Of a DNA stretch of 64,000 nt, positions 61,196 to 64,000 are shown in pieces. How positions within the stretch are numbered: position 1 is the stretch's first letter; each line of letters begins with the position of its first letter. This DNA comes from Kribbella antiqua (GTDB lineage Bacteria; Actinomycetota; Actinomycetes; Propionibacteriales; Kribbellaceae): the NCBI RefSeq assembly GCF_004345665.1, contig NZ_SLWR01000001.1, forward strand, positions 310,001 through 374,000. The letters are read 5' to 3'. The position numbers were made by a program, and so were the translations under genes. Below the pieces are notes generated by a model, which ran no database searches, had not been told where the DNA came from, and saw nothing but the letters and a program-made list of their open reading frames with translations.

Positions 61196-61641
61196 AGCGC
61201 CACCGCCACCAGGAGCAGGATCACGGCTTCGGCGATAGCGCCACCGATCGTCACGGCGATGCCGGGACCCCAGAGCGATGCGTAGTCCACGCCGCGGAGC
61301 TGGAACGCACGGTCCATCGGGCGCTGGATCCGAAGCTGGACCAGGCAGCACACGACCGCCACCGCGCGGATCGCCACTCTCAGCCCGGACGTAACGGAGC
61401 CGTCGGTGTGGAGCAGCGAGAACACCGCGATCACCGCGACCAGGCCGCCCGCGCCGGTGAGCAGGATCAGGCGGCGCTTGGCCGCGTCCACGCCGAGCCG
61501 CCGGGCGTTGAGGAACGCGATCACCGTCGATGCGATCACGCCGCCGAAGAAGGCGACGTACGTCTGGGACATCAGCCGCCACGGGCGCACCGTCAGGTCC
61601 ATACCGGCGCCGATCGTCGGGCGCAACAGTTCGTCCGGCAT
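61192..61641 (-). CDS. Small membrane protein, unknown
   Basis: 149 residues with four transmembrane helices (about 27-47, 60-82, 90-106, 128-148). GAGGAG precedes the ATG. First gene of the three-gene operon with the TPR and AAA proteins. No recognised family. Confidence 0.75.
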   Translation of the reverse strand: MPDELLRPTIGAGMDLTVRPWRLMSQTYVAFFGGVIASTVIAFLNARRLGVDAAKRRLILLTGAGGLVAVIAVFSLLHTDGSVTSGLRVAIRAVAVVCCLVQLRIQRPMDRAFQLRGVDYASLWGPGIAVTIGGAIAEAVILLLVAVAL

Positions 61642-61704
61642 GGGGCTCCTCGGCGGCCTCAGAATGAGCAGGGGTCCGGCTCGCGCAGTGTATAGCCTGG
61701 GCCG

Positions 61705-62109
61705 ATGAGCGAGAACTGCCTCTTCTGCGGGATCGTGGCCGGGACCATTCCGTCGACGCAGGTCGCGTCGACCGACCGGGCGATCGCGTTCATGGACATC
61801 AACCCCGCGACGGCCGGTCACCTGCTGGTGGTGCCGCGCGCCCACTCGACCGACCTCCGCGAGGCCGACGCCGAGGACCTGACCGCGGCGACGCTGCTGG
61901 CGCAGTCGCTGGTCGGCCTGGTGATCGAACGACTCGACGCCGACGGCGCCAACCTGCTGAGCTGCATCGGCTCGGCTGCGTGGCAGAGCGTTTTCCACAC
62001 GCACCTGCACGTCATCCCCCGCTACAAGGACGACCCGCTGCAACTCCCCTGGCACCCCACTTCGGGCGACATGGACGCGATCCAGGCGACCGCCGCCAAA
62101 CTCCTGTAA
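61705..62109 (+). CDS. HIT-family nucleotide hydrolase
   Basis: 134 residues. ENCLFCGIVAGTIPS opens the HIT domain and HTHLHVIPR is the histidine triad. Hinge-type hydrolase of purine nucleoside phosphoramidates (Hint branch). Monocistronic, divergent from the membrane-protein operon. Confidence 0.95.
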   Translation: MSENCLFCGIVAGTIPSTQVASTDRAIAFMDINPATAGHLLVVPRAHSTDLREADAEDLTAATLLAQSLVGLVIERLDADGANLLSCIGSAAWQSVFHTHLHVIPRYKDDPLQLPWHPTSGDMDAIQATAAKLL

Positions 62110-62172
62110 CACTTCCCCACCCTCATGACTCTGCAGAGCTGAACGGATAACCCGAGCCCTGCAGAGGTAGTC

Positions 62173-63384
62173 ATGTCGAACGCGGTCGCCATCGCACCTG
62201 TAGAACCCTGCCTCGGGTTGAGGCAACGGATGCTGCCCTTGTGGGTGGGGACGTTTCTTCAAGGGTTTGCGTTGTGGGTGCCGGTGGAGAAGTTGTTCAT
62301 GAGTGGGATCGGGTTCGACGCGGCGACGATCGGGGTGATGGTTGGGGCGTATGCCGCGTTGGTGCCGTTTGCCGAGGTGGTGTCGGGGGTGCTCGCGGAT
62401 CGGTGGTCTCGGCGGGGGGTGCTGATGCTCGCGGGCGTGGCGATGCTGCTGAGTGTGTTCGTCGGCGCCGTGAGCTGGAACGTTCCGACGTACGTCGTGG
62501 CCGCGCTGCTGTTCGGCGTGTACTTCGCGATGTACTCCGGGACCGTCGAGGCGGTCGTGTACGACTTGGTGCTCGAGGAGACCGGGGACGGCGAGCGGTA
62601 CGAGCGGGAGATCGGCCGGGTCCGGTTCGTCGAGAGCGTGGCGCTGGTGGCGAGCGCGCTGGCCGGTGGGTGGCTCGCCTCGGTGCTGTCGACTCGGGCG
62701 ACGTACTTTCTGACGCTGCCGTTCGTGGTGCTGTACCTGGTCGCGATCAGCCGGTTCTGCGAGCCCCGCCTGCACCAGGCCGGTGAACGGACCTCGCTGC
62801 GCCAGCACGTCACCATCGCCTATCGCGCGATCACTCACCGCGGCCGGCTGGTCCCGATCGCGGCGGCGTCGATCATGGCGGCGATGATCCTGCAGGCGAT
62901 GTTCGAGTTCGGCCCGTTGTGGCTGATCACGCTCGACGCGTCGGCCGTGTACTACGGCCCGTTCTGGGCCCTGCTGGTCGCGACTCTTGGGGCCGGCGGT
63001 TTGCTGGCCGGCCGGCTTCGCCTCGATCGGCCGGTGCCGGTGGCGATCGTCGTACTGGTCATGCTCGCGGCTTGCCTGACGCTGACGAGCAGCCGCGACC
63101 TCGCTGCGTTGACGATCGCGATGGTCGCTCTCACGTTCCTGCTGGTGGTGATCGGCATCCACGTGAGCCGGTTGATGCATGACGCCGTACCGTCGACGAT
63201 CCGGACCGGTGTCGCGTCCGGGATCAGTGCCGTGTCCTGGCTGGTGTTCACACCGTTCGCGCTGGTGTTCGGTGCCGTGAGCAAGCAGTTCGGCGTCTAT
63301 GTGTCCGGGTGGATGTTGACCGGTGCGGTCGCCTTGGCCGGTGCGGCGCTCGTCTGGGTCCGGCAGCATGCTCCACTACGCTGA
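62173..63384 (+). CDS. Major facilitator superfamily transporter
   Basis: 403 residues, twelve helices. VLADRWSRRGVLMLAG holds the MFS motif A between helices 2 and 3. Likely drug or sugar efflux; substrate unknown. Start ATG 62173 with agagg upstream. ECF sigma gene follows. Confidence 0.9.
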   Translation: MSNAVAIAPVEPCLGLRQRMLPLWVGTFLQGFALWVPVEKLFMSGIGFDAATIGVMVGAYAALVPFAEVVSGVLADRWSRRGVLMLAGVAMLLSVFVGAVSWNVPTYVVAALLFGVYFAMYSGTVEAVVYDLVLEETGDGERYEREIGRVRFVESVALVASALAGGWLASVLSTRATYFLTLPFVVLYLVAISRFCEPRLHQAGERTSLRQHVTIAYRAITHRGRLVPIAAASIMAAMILQAMFEFGPLWLITLDASAVYYGPFWALLVATLGAGGLLAGRLRLDRPVPVAIVVLVMLAACLTLTSSRDLAALTIAMVALTFLLVVIGIHVSRLMHDAVPSTIRTGVASGISAVSWLVFTPFALVFGAVSKQFGVYVSGWMLTGAVALAGAALVWVRQHAPLR

Positions 63385-63388
63385 CTCG

Positions 63389-64000
63389 ATGGCTGGGTTG
63401 CCGGCTGACGACGTACTGGTCGCGCGATTGCGGAGCGGCGACGAGGACGCGTTCGCGCTCCTGCTGGACGGGTGGTCGGGCGGGATGCTGCGGCTGGCCC
63501 GCTCGTTCGTGTCGACCGAGGCGTCCGCGGCGGAGGTCGTGCAGGAGACTTGGCTCGCCGTCATCGAGGGCATCGACGGGTACGAAGGCCGGTCGTCGCT
63601 CAAGACCTGGGTCTACCGGATCCTCACCAATACGGCCAAGCGACGCGGGATCCGGGAACACAAGGTTGTCCCGATGAGCAGCGTCGACGACTCCGGTCCG
63701 ACCGTGGATCCGAGCCGCTTCCGCCCGGCCGGCGATCCTTTCGCCGGGCATTGGTGGCAGTTCCCGCCGTCCTGGCCGACCCCTGAGCAGGGTCTGATGA
63801 GCAGCGAGGTCCGGGCGTATTTGGCCGAGGCATTGGCCGGGTTGCCCGAGCGTCAGCGCCTGGTCGTCGTACTGCGTGATGTCGAAGGACGCCCGTACGA
63901 CGAAGTGTGCGAACTGCTGGGCATCACGGCGGCGAACCAGCGGGTGCTGCTGCACCGGGCGCGAGCGTTCCTGCGCGGCAAACTGGAGGAGTACTACCTG
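63389..64000 (+). CDS. ECF sigma factor (3' end beyond window)
   Basis: 204 codons visible and still open at the edge. Region 2 at SGDEDAFALLLDGWSGGMLR and AAEVVQETWLAVIEGIDGYE; region 4 at LPERQRLVVVLRDVEGRPYD and EVCELLGITAANQRVLLHRA. ATG 63389 chosen; ATG 63368 overlapping the MFS stop would add seven residues. SigE/RpoE-like. Confidence 0.9.
   Translation, partial: MAGLPADDVLVARLRSGDEDAFALLLDGWSGGMLRLARSFVSTEASAAEVVQETWLAVIEGIDGYEGRSSLKTWVYRILTNTAKRRGIREHKVVPMSSVDDSGPTVDPSRFRPAGDPFAGHWWQFPPSWPTPEQGLMSSEVRAYLAEALAGLPERQRLVVVLRDVEGRPYDEVCELLGITAANQRVLLHRARAFLRGKLEEYYL

Overview
The window is high-GC DNA with dense coding on both strands, four-base ATGA/GTGA gene overlaps, frequent GTG and TTG starts with good Shine-Dalgarno sequences, twin-arginine and lipoprotein signals, an RNHCP protein, Asp23/Gls24 paralogues, a DUF222-HNH (13E12-type) gene and a mycobacterial-type FabG4/FadA2 cluster. 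This points to a soil actinomycete. The gene style is closest to Kribbella or another Nocardioidaceae-like genus; that is my inference and was not searched.

Layout. 1-3967: arsenic module, with an ArsO-like flavoprotein (cut by the window edge), an ArsR, and a four-gene operon of ArsR-ArsC fusion, extended ArsC, MIP channel and ArsC. No arsenite pump is visible. 3952-6598: LysR regulator between a DHFR-like reductase and a RarD transporter, whose promoters are gap-free duplicates of each other. 6648-10663: envelope-stress cluster with several Asp23-like proteins and a divergent sigma factor plus a small Asp23-like partner. 10690-18048: RNHCP protein, an alpha/alpha-toroid protein, a 1551-residue tandem UvrA with four ATPase domains, and an aminoglycoside-phosphotransferase-like protein with altered catalytic residues. 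18238-23722: a signalling locus with a NarL-type response regulator, a kinase that keeps the His but lost its ATP site, an orphan TRAP-type binding lipoprotein, and a second kinase that kept the ATP site but lost the His.

24106-31692: a short-chain dehydrogenase and Gfo/Idh/MocA pair, then an acyl-CoA oxidation cluster (acyl-CoA dehydrogenase, TetR, thiolase, FabG4-like reductase, MaoC hydratase). 31744-38623: LacI-controlled ABC sugar importer with an alpha-L-rhamnosidase. 38592-39967: editing-domain-less threonyl-tRNA synthetase behind a leader peptide with three consecutive Thr codons and a strong intrinsic terminator, which looks like classical attenuation. 39981-45888: amino-acid-type ABC importer, nitrilase-family amidase and dihydroxyphthalate-decarboxylase-like protein, divergent from a MocR-type regulator that lacks the PLP lysine.

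45989-50206: DUF222-HNH gene, GC-rich tandem repeats, NTF2-like and TesB genes, a doxX gene with an in-frame stop, and several long hairpins. 50207-64000: PAC2 protein, D-2-hydroxyacid dehydrogenase with DUF2264 protein, ferritin, DUF2207 membrane protein, EF-G-like GTPase, AAA/TPR/membrane operon, HIT hydrolase, MFS transporter and the start of an ECF sigma factor. I saw no rRNA, tRNA, CRISPR array or complete insertion sequence.

The strongest candidates for something undescribed are the complementary half-kinases with their binding protein, the Thr attenuator, the tandem UvrA operon with a pseudo-kinase-like partner, and the duplicated promoters around lysR.
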